Positions 1 to 12,330 of a stretch of DNA of 64,000 nucleotides are shown here, one piece after another. A program made the position numbers and the translations under genes. The stretch covers positions 1 through 64,000 of the forward strand of contig JAOTOM010001642.1 in NCBI GenBank assembly GCA_034440615.1, given 5' to 3'. The notes under the pieces were generated by a model. The model made no database searches. It saw only the letters and a list, made by a program, of their open reading frames with translations, and was not told the DNA's origin. The stretch's first letter is position 1. Every line of letters starts with the position of its first letter. Origin of the DNA: Ashinkailepas kermadecensis. Lineage: Eukaryota > Arthropoda > Thecostraca > Neolepadidae.

Positions 1-564
1 TATGTACGGCAGGTGGAGAGTCTGTACAGCCAGCTGTATGCCCGTGTCTATGTATGGCAGGTGGAGAGTCTGTACAGCCAGCTGTATGCCCGTGTCTATG
101 TATGGCAGGTGGAGAGTCTGTACAGCCAGCTGTATGCCCGTGTCTATGTATGGCAGGTGAAGAGTCTGTACAGCCAGCTGTATGTCCGTGTCTATGTATG
201 GCAGGTGGAGAGTCTGTACAGCCAGCTGTATGCCCGTGTCTATGTATGGCAGGTGGAGAGTCTGTACAGCCAGCTGTATGCCCGTGTCTATGTATGGCAG
301 GTGGAGAGTCTGTACAGCCAGCTGTATGCCCGTGTCTATGTATGGCAGGTGGAGAGTCTCCACAGCCAGCTGTATGCCCGCGTCTATGTATGGCAGGTGG
401 AGAGTCTGTACAGCCAGCTGTATGCCCGTATCTATGTATGGCAGGTGGAGAGTCTCTACAGCCAGCTGAATGCCCGTGTCTATGTATGGCAGGTGGAGAG
501 TCTGTACAGCCAGCTGTATGCCCGTGTCTATGTATGGCAGGTGGAGAGTCTCTACAGCCAGCTG
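1..564 (+). repeat. 48-bp minisatellite spanning a BLTP2 splice acceptor (about 12 units)
   Basis: Head-to-tail 48-bp units run from the left edge to about 564, differing by only a few substitutions. Every unit contains TATGGCAG followed by GTGGAGAG, so an AG acceptor recurs exactly every 48 bases from 11-12 to 539-540. The last unit runs straight into unique BLTP2 coding sequence (CTGCGGCAGCGTGAC at about 562). The period is a multiple of three, so the array is open in more than one frame; the long frame over it is therefore not by itself evidence of coding. Whether the units upstream of 541 are intron or optional exon cannot be settled from sequence. Confidence 0.93.
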
Positions 565-1300
565 CGGCAGCGTGACGCCCAGCTGTTCGTGCAGCGCGCC
601 CAGAAGATGTACGAGGTGGCGCCGATGCGCAGCCGCCTGCTGCTGTGGAGCATGGAGTCGCTGGAGGTGACGCTGCTGACGGACCCCAGCCTGCACGGGC
701 GCGCCGCGTGCGTGGCCAATCTGCGCCGGCTGGACCCGCTGACGCCGTGGCCGGACGACGAGCCGCAGTTCAGCCGGCTGTGGTGCTGCGAGCTGGTGGC
801 CGGCTGCCACCGCTGGACGGTGGCGCTGCGCGACTACCCGCAGAGCGTGCTGGACGTGCGCCGGCTGCACGTGTGGGGCCGGCTGGTGGGCGCCGAGCAG
901 GCGGCCGGCCAGCGCAGCACGCGCCACGTGACCGTGCGCCTGCAGCCGCCGTTCGGCGAGCTGCCGGTGTCGCGCTCGCTGCACGGCCTCAAGCTCTACT
1001 ACGACCTGAGCGCCGACGCCGACCGGCTGGTGGCGGCGTACGGCCCCTGCTGGGAGCCGGCCATGGCGCTGCTCGGCCTGTGTATGGAGCGCGTGACGCC
1101 GCCGTCGCACGACCCCAGTCCGCCGCTCACCTGGTGGGACAAGGCGCGCCTGCGGCTGCACGGCCGACTCACGCTCAGCGTGCAGCAGATGACGCTGCTG
1201 CTGCACGCCTCGCTCGACCCGTACAACACCACCGAGGAGATGGAGCTCACGTTCGCCGACCTGGTGGTCGACTGGCCCGACGGGAAGCTCGTGTGCAAAG
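541..1300 (+). CDS. BLTP2: BLTP2 (KIAA0100/hobbit) internal exon, partial gene
   Basis: This exon encodes part of the bridge-like lipid transfer protein 2 family (human KIAA0100, Drosophila hobbit, yeast Fmp27), very large proteins at ER-plasma membrane contacts thought to carry phospholipids along a hydrophobic groove. The reading frame shows the family's hallmark around 1130-1160: WWDKARLRLHG, the Fmp27 'GFWDK' motif, then LDPYNTTEEMELT. The start at 541 is the last AG of the 48-bp array and is the point where family similarity begins; upstream units are in frame and could be included. The exon ends at 1300 before GTGAGC, one base into a glycine codon (phase 1). The gene's N-terminal half lies outside the window. 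The exon is very GC-rich compared with the neighbouring intron. Confidence 0.92.
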
Positions 1301-2235
1301 GTGAGCGCGTGACAGCCGGCGTGCAGATGACGCTCGCAGACAGGATTGGAAAAGCGTCCTTGTTCTGATTTGTGTCCGAAACGTAGCGTTCCCTGGAACA
1401 GCGCAGTCCATAGCTCATTCAGTGGCCGGTGTGCATTGTACATGATTACATTCGTACCAGTCTGGGAACAAACCTTCACACAGACTTATTCTGAAGTAGA
1501 TGTTGAAGTGATGAACCCAATATCGTCCCTGGATGACGATGGTGAAGTGATGGATCCACCATCGTCCCTGGATGACGATGGTGAAGTACTGGATGACTTG
1601 AGGGGGAGGGGTGGCAGAGGTGGCAGCGCCCCCTGCTTTGACGAATTTAGCATTGTCCCTATGGACGTTGAAGTATGAGAAGAATCGACATCAAGATGTC
1701 TCTTGCGACCAACTTTGGGACGATTTCTATGGTATTTCATACCAGTGATTAAAAGTGGCAGCGTCAGCTAAATTACCATCACAACGCATCTACCTTTAAT
1801 CTGTCGGGTATGCTTTCTTTATACGTATTGTGTAATCAACTTTCGTGCTAATATCTTCGTTTACATACATACATACATACATGAATGCATACATGAATCC
1901 ATACATGAATGCATATATGCATACATACGTACATACCTGTACCTGTATGTATTTTTGTATTTTACACAGACCTTATGTAGATATGCCGGCTGTGCCTATA
2001 TACCGTGGACCATATATACGCTTGGCGTCAGGTGTGTGTTGCTGTGATATATATCGACCATGTCCGTATACCGTGTCGACCATGTCCGTATACCGTGTCG
2101 ACCATGTCCGCCTGGCGTCAGGTGTGTGCTGCTGTGATACATATCGGCCATGTCCGTATACCGTGTCGACCATGTCCGCCTGGCGTCAGGTGTGTGTTGC
2201 GCTGGCGCTGACGCCGTGGACGCCCGCTGCCGCAG
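1301..2235 (+). other. BLTP2: BLTP2 intron with three simple arrays
   Basis: A GT-AG intron (GTGAGC at 1301, CCGCAG ending 2235) in phase 1; joining 1300 to 2236 rebuilds a glycine codon and gives the family sequence KGDCSVYVRTASKYDDC. It holds two copies of a 39-bp unit (about 1522-1598, ATCGTCCCTGGATGACGATG), a CATA/CATG-rich microsatellite (about 1864-1950), and a complex tandem repeat of CATGTCCG and GGCGTCAGGTGTGTG blocks (about 1990-2203) that stops only about 30 bases before the acceptor. Confidence 0.85.
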
Positions 2236-5200
2236 GCGACTGCAGCGTGTACGTCCGCACGGCCAGCAAGTACGACGACTGCCGCCTGCTGTTTGTGCCC
2301 AACGTCAAGCTGTCGGCGAAGATGGACTGGCTGTGCATGGGCGACCCGCGCGACCACCACGCGGTGGTGCCGTGCGCGCGCGACCAGCTGCCCGAGTACA
2401 GCAGCAACCAGGAGCACGACTCTTACCGCGCCTACCGCTCGCACGGGCTGGACCTGAGCCTGGCGGTGGAGACCCGGCCGGCGGCCGGCGCCGCGCCGCC
2501 GCCCACCATGCTGCTGTACGGCAGCACGCTGCGCTGGTTCGAGAACCTGCAGTTCATCCTGTCGGGTGTGACGCGGCCAACGCGGCGCGGCGCCGTGTTC
2601 GCCAACGTGCGGCCGCGCAAGCAGCAGCTGTCGCGCCACTACCGGCGCGTCCGGCTGGCGCTCAACGTGCACGCGTTCCAGGTGTGCTATTGGATGTCGT
2701 TCACGCGCCAGCACGGCGTGGACGTGCGCGGAGGCCGCGTGTCGCTCAGCTCCGAGCACCGGCTGTCGCTGCGCCCGGTGGCGGACGGCCTGCGCCACCG
2801 GCCGCGCGCCTGCTGGACGGTCGAGTACGTCAACTGCGAGCTGAACGACGCCGAGGTGTGGCTGCAGAGCTCGCTGGACGGCGCGGCCGGCTCGGCGGCA
2901 GCCGCGCCCGTCGAGAAGTGGTTCTTCCTGTCGGTGACGCGCATCTCGTACGGCCGCGCCGCCGTGGTGGCGGCCGTCGCGCGCGACGGCCCCACCCACC
3001 GGCTGGTGGTGCACAGCATGAAGGCCGCCTGGACCAAGGACAACCGCGACGCCGGCTTCGCGCTGGTCGACAGCTTCGCCAGCAACCAGCAGCTGAAGCG
3101 CAACCTCTCCACGGCGGCGCTGCGCGGCATCAACATCGACGCCGGCGGCGGGCGCACCCCGCTCAAGCGGCGCATGTCGGCCGACTCGCTGGAGCCGGCC
3201 GGTGGCGGCGTCACCTCGCCCGGCGGCGCGCTCAGCGCCTCGCTCACCAACACGCCGTCGCCCATGTCGCGGCTGCAGTCGGGCCAGGCGGCCACCATGC
3301 TGCAGAAGCTGATCGCCGAGAGCGGCTCGGCGCCGGTGGCGTTCAGCGAGGACGCCGGCGGCGAGCGGCACGAGCAGGCGCTGCGCGGCGTCGCCGCCTG
3401 CCACACGGCCGACGTGCTGCACAACAACTGGCTGGTCGAGCTGGTCAACTGCCAGGTGCTGCTCAAGGGCATCGAGACGCGTGGCTACGTCATCATCACG
3501 TCGACCAAGAGCCAGGTGCTGCAGCGCGCGCACCGTCCCGTCTGGCGCGGTCGCACGCTGGTCAGCAAGACCAGCTGGGCGGGTGGCCTCGAGGGCATGC
3601 AGTACTACGCGACGGTGGGCGCCGGCGAGCGCGACCCCGCCTCCGAGAACATCATGTGGCTGACGGTGGACAACATCGAGCGGCGCGCCGACGACGAGGT
3701 GCGCGACGTGCCCGACCTGGTGGGCTCGGGCCAGTCGGTGGGCGGCGTGGTGACCGAGACGGTGGGCGGCTGCGCCGGCGCCGAGCACCGCGGCGACACG
3801 CAGCTGCAGCGCGTCGTGTCGCGCTGCCGCTGCGAGTTCTTCTACGTCAGCTACGGCGAGATGTCGGTCGACCCGGACTCGGTAGACGCGATCCCGCCGC
3901 TGCCGCAGTCGCCGTCCGACATCTGGGCCGACGACGAGCAGCCGGTGGATGCGCTCACCGTCATCTACCACGACCTGAACGTCTGCACGAACAGCCTGCA
4001 GTACGCCATGGTGCTGGACATCGTAAACAACCTGCTGCTGTACGTGGCGCCGCGCAAGCGCCAAAGCTACGACCAGCTGCAGCGCATGCGCTTCCAGATG
4101 CAGCTGTCGAGCATCGAGGACCAGCGCAAGCCGATCCAGCAGCTGCAGAACCGCATCCGCTCGATGATGTCCGAGATCCGGCAGCTGGAGAAGGCGACCT
4201 ACCTGCTGCAGCGCCAGCGCGACGAGGCCGGCTCGGCTGAGCGACTGCACGCCGACATGGCCGAGCACGAGCGGCAGACGCTCGACAAGAAGGAGCTGCT
4301 GACCGCGTTCGCCGATGAGCTGGCCATGCGAATTCACATCTACAAGGAGATGCAGCTGTCCAAGTCCAGCCAGAAGCCGACGGCGCGCAAGGGCGACGGC
4401 GTGTCGACCAGCCAGCAGGTGCGCACCAACGAGGTGGTGATCGGACACGCGCAGTGGCGGCTGACCGAGTCGGACGGCCAGCTGGGCCTGGCCGACCTGG
4501 TCATCAGCGGCTTCCAGTACAACAAGTACACCAAGAACGACGACAGCGTCGAGCACTTGCTGGAGCTGGGCTACATCAGCATGTCGAACCTGCTGCCCAA
4601 CCAGACCTACCGAGACGTGCTGCAGCCGGCCGAAGTGCGGGCCAGCATGCCGGTGGACCGGCAGCGCTGTCTGCGCGTCTACTTCCGCGAGCGGCCGCCC
4701 GTGGGCGGCATCAGCGTCAAGGAGCACCTCGAGATCAACGTCACGCCCATCCACATCGGCATGACGTACCAGTTCTTCAAGATCATGCTCAAGTTCTGCT
4801 TCCCGGAGCGCGACACCGAGTACCTGGAAGAGGACGCGCTGCCCAAAGAGCGGCTCTCCAAAAAGGAGCGTCGCCGCCACAAGAAGGAGAGCAGCTTCTA
4901 CGTGGCCATCGAGAAGGATGACGTGGAGAAGATGAAAGAGCGCGCGCAGAACAACATGCTCTTCATCTACATCAAGGTGCCGGAGGTGACGGTGCGCGTC
5001 AGCTACAAGGGCGAGAAGGAGAAGAACCTGGAGGACGTGCACAACTTCCTGCTGACAGTGCCCACCCTCGAGTACCACAACGTGACGTGGACATGGCTCG
5101 ACCTGCTTCTCGCCATGAAGAACGACACCAAGCGGGTGCTGCTGTCGCAGGCCATTAAGCAGAAGCTGCAGATCGGCGGCCGGTCGGCCGGCGCCGAGGA

Positions 5201-5315
5201 GGCCGTCCGCGACGAGGAAGACAAGGCGCGCATCCTGTTCGGCTCGCTGCTGGCCCCCGGCAGCGAGAAGGGGCGACCCACCCGGAAGGGCCTCTTCCAC
5301 CTGCACCGCAGCTAG
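2236..5315 (+). CDS. BLTP2: BLTP2 (KIAA0100/hobbit) terminal exon
   Basis: A single 3,080-base exon encodes the C-terminal ~1,026 residues of BLTP2. Recognisable family blocks in order: VRTASKYDDC at the start; DSYRAYRS (about 2420); LLYGSTLRW (about 2510); MLQKLIAESG (about 3300); LVELVNCQVLLKG (about 3430); TSWAGGLEGMQYYAT (about 3570); QYAMVLDIVNNLLLYV (about 4000); a charged coiled coil (about 4080-4330); AQWRLTESDGQLGLADL (about 4450); RPPVGGISVKEHLEINV (about 4690); KMKERA and FIYIKVPEV (about 4930-4990); LEYHNVTWTWLDLL (about 5065). The TAG stop is at 5313-5315, so the gene is complete at its 3' end. Regions around 3100-3290 are low-complexity (Gly/Ala/Ser-rich) and probably disordered. 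Protein lipid transport is known for the family; nothing here contradicts a working gene. Confidence 0.96.
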
Positions 5316-5726
5316 TCTGTCGCGCGACTGTTGACGGCGGCGCAACCACGGTGCGGGCGGCCACGGTGATCTGCAACAGCGCACTCTGGAGCGTCCGAGT
5401 AGCCTGGATAGTGCGGGCCCCCCGAAGCACCCAGACTGGGTCATAATCAGTCGGAGCTGACAAGGAGACCCGGCACGGTGCTGGGAGCATCTGGAGCCAC
5501 CCGGAGCGCCCGGTGCTATCAGCGGTGTGTAGTATGGTTGCTTGCCTGTCGCCTCAGCCGATATGTTGCCTGGCGTGAGCTGCCGGGCTGTTTACGGTCA
5601 TTTGTCGCGATGTCCTGACCAGCATGCGACGGCGCTCGGCGGAGACGTCTACGTTCTGCAATTGGTTATCAACAACCGCGACCTCGTTGTGATCTTCCTC
5701 CCAGCCACGCTCCGCGTTCTCGCTGC
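5316..5726 (+). other. BLTP2 3' flank / probable 3' UTR
   Basis: GC-rich sequence after the BLTP2 stop. No canonical AATAAA was seen close by, so the transcript end could not be placed. No other gene recognised. Confidence 0.4.
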
Positions 5727-6033
5727 ATTACTGTTTCATCTGCTGATTGGCGAAAGCACTACTGTTGCATCTGCTGATTGGTGAGAGTATTACTGTTTCA
5801 TCAGCTGATTGGCGAAAGCACTACTGTTGCATCTGCTGATTGGTGAGAGTATTACTGTTTCATCTGCTGATTGGCGAAAGCACTACTGTTTCATCTGCTG
5901 ATTGGCGAAAGCGCTACTGTTGCATCTGCTGATTGGCGAAAACACTACTGTTGCGTCTGCCGATTGGTGAGAGCATTACTGTTGCATCTGCTGATTGGCG
6001 AAAGCAATACTGTTGCATCTGCTGATTGGCGAA
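5727..6033 (+). repeat. 31-bp minisatellite, about 10 units
   Basis: Units of about 31 bases built on CTGATTGGCGAAAGCACTAC with small variants (GGTGAGAGTATT). The period is not a multiple of three, so open frames across it are chance. Confidence 0.9.
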
Positions 6034-7391
6034 GGGGTCACGTGACACGACATCCTGAATCACCAGTCGGATCTGTCTTTCAGAGGGTTTGAGGCTTGAC
6101 CGAAAGTGTGCAAGGGCTCTCCATGCCTATTCTGTCTGTGCAATGATAGTTGTTGACGTTGACATGCTGTTTGTGGACGACGATGAGTCCTGCCCCTGGT
6201 CACCTGTTCGTGATTCGGGTCGGACCTGGTCCGGTGGCTGATGTGTTTCGGCGAGGGCGAGTGGATCGCGTCCCGCCCAGGCCGGTTCAGGCCGGGTTCG
6301 GCTGGCCAGTGTTGTGATGTGGGCCAGTCGGTGGGTTGGCTGGTGCGGCGTTATATGTCGCGCAGCAGGGCTGACTGTTGCACAGCGAGGCTAAATGTTG
6401 CGTGCACCGCACCGCCCTCGTGTCAACCTCACGTCACAGAATCTCACATGCTGACTGCTGGTGTTGACGCTGTCGTGACTATTCTGTGATGTTTACGGAA
6501 TGCACGTCGTTGGTTGTGTCGCTATGCTGCGGTATTTTCTCGATGAGTGCAATGCGAATTGTTAGTTGTTGGAAGCGTATTGTGCAGATGGTGTACCATA
6601 ATACAGCAGGTTTGGTTACGTTGCTGCTTTGTCTTCCACTGCTGAAGTTGAACTTTGAATGGCACTTACAGTTAAATTAGTGCACGGTGTTAGAAGCCTC
6701 GCTATGCCGATGTGGACAGTCCTGAGTGAATTGGAGCAGTAAGTGTTCAAAACTTGGGACCGAAACTGGCCCAAGATTGGTCTTGCTCCCGCCAATTTTA
6801 TAATTACCCTTCAGTGTTCCTCATGATCCATGCCTGCGCGGCCGGCTCCTTGGCGGTCTGAGTAGGGGAATGTTGACCTGTGGTGGCTTCCCGTCTGGAC
6901 TGTTAAGGCGAGGATCCAACGACAAACACAGACGTTATGCGTTGAAAATTGACAGCGCGCTGCCGCCGAGCAAACGTGGATGAAGGCTGGCGACGGATTC
7001 GGCCGACACCCAGGACCATTCGCGACTACGTCGACAGACCTCGATACATGTTCGATTACAGCTGCGCCGGAAAGCGACCACCTGGCTCGCTGTGGGTGTC
7101 GGGCTGAACTCGGGTTTTGGTCGGCGCTCCGCTTGGGCAGGTGTTTCAAACGCCAAGCACAGAGTGGGCCGAACGCCGGTTTGCACAATCCGGCAGCTCC
7201 GGTTAGCCGAAACTAATCCTGACCTGGGCCACGGCAGAATTGCTCTCTGGGATGATTGTCAGGCTAGACATTCTGAGTACGTAAACAACTACCTTGACTT
7301 CATGAGGTTACTCGAAATATTTTTGTATTTTTCTTTGGACAAATACTCGCACTTCGAAATCCAAAAAGTTTGGGTATCCTTGAAATCAAGG
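6034..7391. other. Intergenic, no feature recognised
   Basis: Mixed-composition sequence with several short chance frames on both strands (for example 6811-7188), none resembling a known protein family. No repeat structure seen. Confidence 0.5.
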
Positions 7392-7439
7392 TATGGTACG
7401 TTTCCAGGGGCTTTTGACAGCCCCTGGAAATGTACCATA
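7392..7439. repeat. Near-perfect 21-bp inverted repeat with 6-base loop
   Basis: Bases 7392-7412 pair with 7419-7439 around the loop TTTGAC; 20 Watson-Crick pairs and one G-T pair (7400/7431). The arm reads TATGGTACGTTTCCAGGGGC. It may be a relic of a small foldback transposon or a short hairpin RNA; the 6-base loop is small for a canonical animal miRNA precursor. Confidence 0.85.
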
Positions 7440-8101
7440 AAATTGCACTTCGAAGCGGATGACCTGACCTCGTCTAACTCGCAGATTTAGATCTCCCGAC
7501 AAAAAAACGACCCAAAAGATGCGCTATTCAATTGTCAGAAATTGAAGCGAAATTGAATTAAATTGTCACACTGCGCGTTCAGCGGTTGTTCAGACAGAAT
7601 ATGAGGATGAAAATGCCCCGCAGTCGGGGTGAAGCGCAAACACTAGGGTGGACACTTGGACAGGGTCTTCAGCTACGAGAGAATTAAGAAATTTGAATCA
7701 CCCCTCCCCTTTCCCAACTCCGCAGCGGGATGAAGAACACAAGGCTACGAACAACATGCATGACTGCATCGACATTCCGCAGCATGAAGCTCTCCCTCAT
7801 TGATCTTCCTTTATAAGGCTCTTCAAGCAGATACGCTCCGATGCCCACCCCGCCCGTTTGAGGACGACTGAATAGCACCAAATATATTATTTGTTCGTAC
7901 AAGACGCCCCTGGCAGTTGGGAGCGCACCGGGCGGCGCGACTCCCGCAGTTACCGTGTGTGTACACGTTTGTCAGAGTGCGACACGAGCCTGGCCACGCC
8001 CAGTTCGGCCGCCACAAACAATTTCCGAAGGCATCTGCGCTGGCTCAAAATCACGAAGTCTCACCGCTCCAGAAACAAATACACGCACACACAAACTAAC
8101 G
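7440..8101. other. Intergenic, no feature recognised
   Basis: No coding similarity, RNA gene or repeat recognised. Confidence 0.45.
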
Positions 8102-8218
8102 ACACGGACCGGCGGCCGGTCCGGTCTGGCGCCGTTGAAGGACCACAACTGTCCGGTGCAGTAACACGGGCCGGCGGCCGGCCCGGTCTCGCGCCGCTGG
8201 AGGACCACCATTGTCCGA
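8102..8218 (+). repeat. Two ~55-bp direct copies with palindromic GC cores
   Basis: ACGGACCGGCGGCCGGTCCG (8104) and ACGGGCCGGCGGCCGGCCCG (8166) begin two similar blocks, each followed by GGACCACNA and TTGTCCG or CTGTCCG. Each core is itself palindromic (GGACCGGC/GCCGGTCC). Function unknown. Confidence 0.8.
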
Positions 8219-8820
8219 TAGCCTCAGGTGGATACACTCTCGAACGCGGGACAATTGTCTGCACAAGGGTCAGATCTCATGACGAACATAATACTACACA
8301 GAGTACTTCCCATTGAACCGCAATGTCTCACAGAGTTCTTCCTATTGAACCGCAATGCCTACGAAAATACTGACATGATGATTGGAGGTGACAACTGACA
8401 GTGGCTTACGTGAAGAGCAGACAGTCAGTTTCAATAGTAACGCAACAACTAACCATTTTGCAGGAGACAATTCTCGCCAAGTACAAAAAACAGACGCCGC
8501 CCTTACAGCGTAAGACTTTGGCCCAGCTTTTGCACGGCTATATGCGTGCATTAAAGCTTGGTACGGAACAACCTGCGATTTCCACACGACAAACCGTTAA
8601 GCTCAGACCATTTCAGATCATACGATAATCGGAACAGTCAGCGGTGTTGATCAACAGCATGTATCTTCTCGGCAGGCCGAGGAACACACGCCTGTCTATG
8701 CGACCGAGGCAGGACCAGCACCGCTCTCCCAGGCCAGTAGACGCACATACTGCTGTACCTGACGCACACCAGCACCACGGCTCTGTTTGATCGGGCGAGA
8801 CTCGTCTATTCCACCATGAA
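8219..8820. other. Intergenic, no feature recognised
   Basis: Short chance frames only. CACAGAGT.CTTCC.ATTGAACCGCAATG occurs twice near 8300-8355, a small direct duplication. Confidence 0.45.
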
Positions 8821-9255
<435 letters not shown>

Positions 9256-9422
9256 ACTCTTTGAGAGAAAGAGGAGGGGAGGACGGTTTGCACACCACTC
9301 TGTCGAATCAGCATCAGTGCCACAAACCTGCAAACACCACTATCGTATCGAGCTAGTTGTGTGGTGTGGTGTACTGTCACCGCCTCTGGATCTGCGCCAG
9401 CTATCTACCATGGAGCATCCCA

Positions 9423-9765
9423 ACTATGTGAACACCGGAGCACCCGGACTGTGTTAACTATACAGCGCCCAGACCTGTGAACAATAGAGCACCCCCCAGA
9501 CTGTGTGAGTTGTAGTGCACCCAGACAGTGTGAGTTGTAGTGCACCCAGACTGTGTGAGTTGTAGTATCCCGAGACTGTGATGAGCTGCAGTACACCCAG
9601 ACTGTGCGAACACAACAGTACCTAGACTGTGTGAGTTGTAGTGGACCACGACTTTGTGAACAACGGAGCACACAGACTGTGTGAACTGTAGCGCACACAG
9701 GCTGTGAGCTATGGAACACACAGAATGCGTGAACAATGGAGCACCCAGGCTGTGTGAACAATGCA
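9423..9765 (+). repeat. 25-bp minisatellite
   Basis: About 14 degenerate units of 25 bases built on GAGTTGTAGTGCACCCAGACTG. No coding signal. Confidence 0.85.
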
Positions 9766-10109
9766 GCACCAAGGCTGCGTGGAACACAATGCGGAAGATC
9801 GGCGAGTGTCCACCGACAACACATGTCACCGAGTGACGCCGCACGCCCGAACACGCACTCCGTTCGCCAGGCAAGTAGCCGCGCATGGTGAACACCGCCA
9901 CCAGACCCCCAACCCCAGCTGGCTAACCGATGCCCGCCCTGTCGACTATCTACGCACCAAAATAATGTACCCAACACTACTCAGTACAGAGGACGTGCGC
10001 AGCTGAGGGAGGGTAATTGCGGCGATTTGGCAGCACCGACACCGACTGTCGAAGAGGGTAGAGGACGGGAGGCATCTCATGTGCCGCGCCGCGCGGAAAC
10101 CCGGCTCAG

Positions 10110-10475
10110 ACAAACTTCTGGCGGAGGAATCTGACTGAGACATCCCTGACACAGACTTCTGACGGAGCCAGCTCTGACACAGTGATCTCTGACGGAGACA
10201 GCCCTGACACAGACTTCTGACGGAGCCAGCTCTGACACAGTGATCTCTGACGGAGACAGCCCTGACACAGACTTCTGACGGAGACAGCTCTGACAGAGAT
10301 CTCTGACGGAGACAGCTCTGACAGATTCCTGACAGAGATCTCTGACGGAGACAACCCTGACCGAGCTCTCTGACGCAGACAGCTCCGACAGATATATCTG
10401 ATGGAGACAGCTCTGACAGAGATCTCTGACGGAGACAGCTCTGACAGATACCTCTAACGGAGACAAATTCTGACA
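10110..10475 (+). repeat. 28-bp minisatellite with higher-order units
   Basis: Units on CTCTGACGGAGACAGCTCTG; the left part (10130-10270) is organised in about 57-bp double units containing CTGACACAGACTTCTGACGG, the right part in simple 28-bp units. Confidence 0.87.
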
Positions 10476-10829
10476 GGGACTGTATTGCAGTAGGATTGGA
10501 TTTATGCTTTTGAATCCTGGATTTGGAGGGAAATTATGGGGAATTCCAGGTCGGAAAGCATCAGTTTCTTTCTGTTTCTGACATCAAACACTTGTTTGTA
10601 GTTCGTCAATTTCTGGCATGTTTATCCAACGAGTTGCGGCCATTTTCAAGCAACTCAATTTATATATTAGCAAAAACGAAGTGGAAAATGGAGTGTTATT
10701 GATTGCCTCATTGATTGACTTGTGTTATTCATCAGAGGAGTGATAATTGAGCGGATAATCCTGCATATGTTCTGGATGGCATCCATGGTAAGGACATCTT
10801 TCCAACTCAGCCTGTCGGTGAGTTATGGA

Positions 10830-11050
10830 CAGCTCTGGCGGAGCAACTCTGACAGGCACAGCTCTGACAGACAGTTCCGCCAGTGACAGCTCTGACAGAC
10901 AGTTCCACCGAGTGACAGCTCCGACGGACAGTTCCACCGAGTGACAGCTCTGACAGACAGTTCCGCCCAGTGACAGGTCTGACAGGCAGTCCCGCCAGAC
11001 AGCTGGCAGGCACAGCTCCGACAGACAGCTCCGCCAGTGACAGCTCAGAC
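10830..11050 (+). repeat. 27-28 bp minisatellite
   Basis: Repeats of GACAGCTCTGACAGACAGTT followed by CCGCCAGT or CCACCGAGT. The motif resembles the 10.1-10.5 kb array (shared GACAGCTCTGACAG), suggesting common origin. Confidence 0.85.
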
Positions 11051-12091
11051 AGAGACCTCTGGGCGGATACAAGTTGCACGAGGACGATTCCAACGAAGGC
11101 GACGCTGATGCTCTGGCTACGGACGTGAATCAAACCCGAAAACACACGCCCACGAACAGCATGTGTTGCATGGACATGCACAGAACTGCCGTCAGCGTGG
11201 CACAACCCCACCCGAACAGTGCTGCGACAGCTCCCGGCCCGTCCAGGCGACACCCAGTCAAGCCGAACAACTCCCCACTGACAAACACAAAACCAGCGCG
11301 CCGCGGCCACCTGACACCACGCCCACGGACCTACCGCGCTGACCTACCACCCAACGAGCGAAATCACACGACGAGACAGGAGTATCAACAAGAGGAAGAT
11401 CTTCAGATTGGGAGAGCGCGACGAGCCAGCCGTCGACTTGACACCACAGCCCCTGACAGCCGGTCATGAGACGCCCTCGGCCTGTGTCAGCGTGGCAGGA
11501 GATAACTCTCGGCCAGTGTCGCGAGATGATCATCGGCGCCCGACCCGCACCAGCCGCACAGAGCCGACGCCTTTCAGTCCGACCACGCCAGCCGCGCGCG
11601 TGACAGCCAACATGATACTCCTCTTCACACACACAGACACACGCACGTGAAGCGGCACCGGCCAGGGAGCCAGATGCCGCCAGCGGCGTACCCTGCTGAT
11701 CAACAACATGTGCAATCGAGCGATCCTACTGATTAACAGCATGTGCAGTCGAGACCAGCTGATTAACAACATGCGCGACCGAGAGCCTGCAGACCACCGA
11801 CGACATGCCGGCAGCATGTCGGGCGCCGCACACGCGGAGGCGGCGTGGAGATGGCGGCGATGGTCAATGTCCAGCCGACTCAGCTCTTCACTGGTCTACT
11901 CCGGCGCATCCATGGCTCATCCAGGAGTACCCCTGCGCTAGACTGTGTCGGCTGGCCGTGGCGGGGCGAAGACCCCACGCTGGTGCCGATCACCTTCCCC
12001 ACCGGGCCCGTACGAGCCGCACTGGCCGTGGTGGAGCCACAGCCGGCCGGCCGCCGCCCTCAACCGGTAAAGCACTAGCCGCCGTCGGCGC
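11051..12091 (-). other. Downstream flank / possible 3' UTR of DESI2
   Basis: GC-rich sequence downstream of the DESI2 stop on the minus strand. Includes CTGATTAACAACATG-type triplicated motifs (about 11696-11775). No gene recognised and no clear polyadenylation signal identified. Confidence 0.35.
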
Positions 12092-12277
12092 CTATGACGA
12101 GCTGACGGAGGAGGCCGAGTTGGCGGCCGCCTCTCCTGCTGCCTGCTCCTCCAGGCTGTGCTGGAGAGCCGCAGGGGTCAGCCACTCCTTCGGCAGACAC
12201 CGCTCCAGGAATGGCACCATCGCAGACATGGACGCTAGCCGGTTCACCCACGAGGGGATCTCCTTTCCAATCAGCAA
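12092..12277 (-). CDS. DESI2: DESI2 terminal exon
   Basis: The last exon of deSUMOylating isopeptidase 2, a small PPPDE-fold cysteine protease of the cytosol. The minus strand reads [15 protein letters not shown], then [18 protein letters not shown], the conserved C-terminal block of DESI2, followed by a variable Ala/Ser-rich tail and TAG at 12094-12092. The exon begins at 12277 directly after the acceptor CCACAG (minus strand), in phase 0, matching the upstream exon, which ends in phase 0. The first codon is TTG (Leu), not a start. Confidence 0.95.
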   Translation of the reverse strand: MLIGKEIPSWVNRLASMSAMVPFLERCLPKEWLTPAALQHSLEEQAAGEAAANSASSVSSS

Positions 12278-12330
12278 CTGTGGACAGGTCAGAACGGCCG
12301 ATCAGCTCAGCTACAGCTATGAGCAGGACA

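Noticed and set aside
2118..5444. 1,108-codon open frame on the minus strand
   Set aside because: It is the exact antisense of the BLTP2 exon. GC-rich codon bias keeps it open; it has a Leu/Val/Arg/His-biased composition and no known domain.
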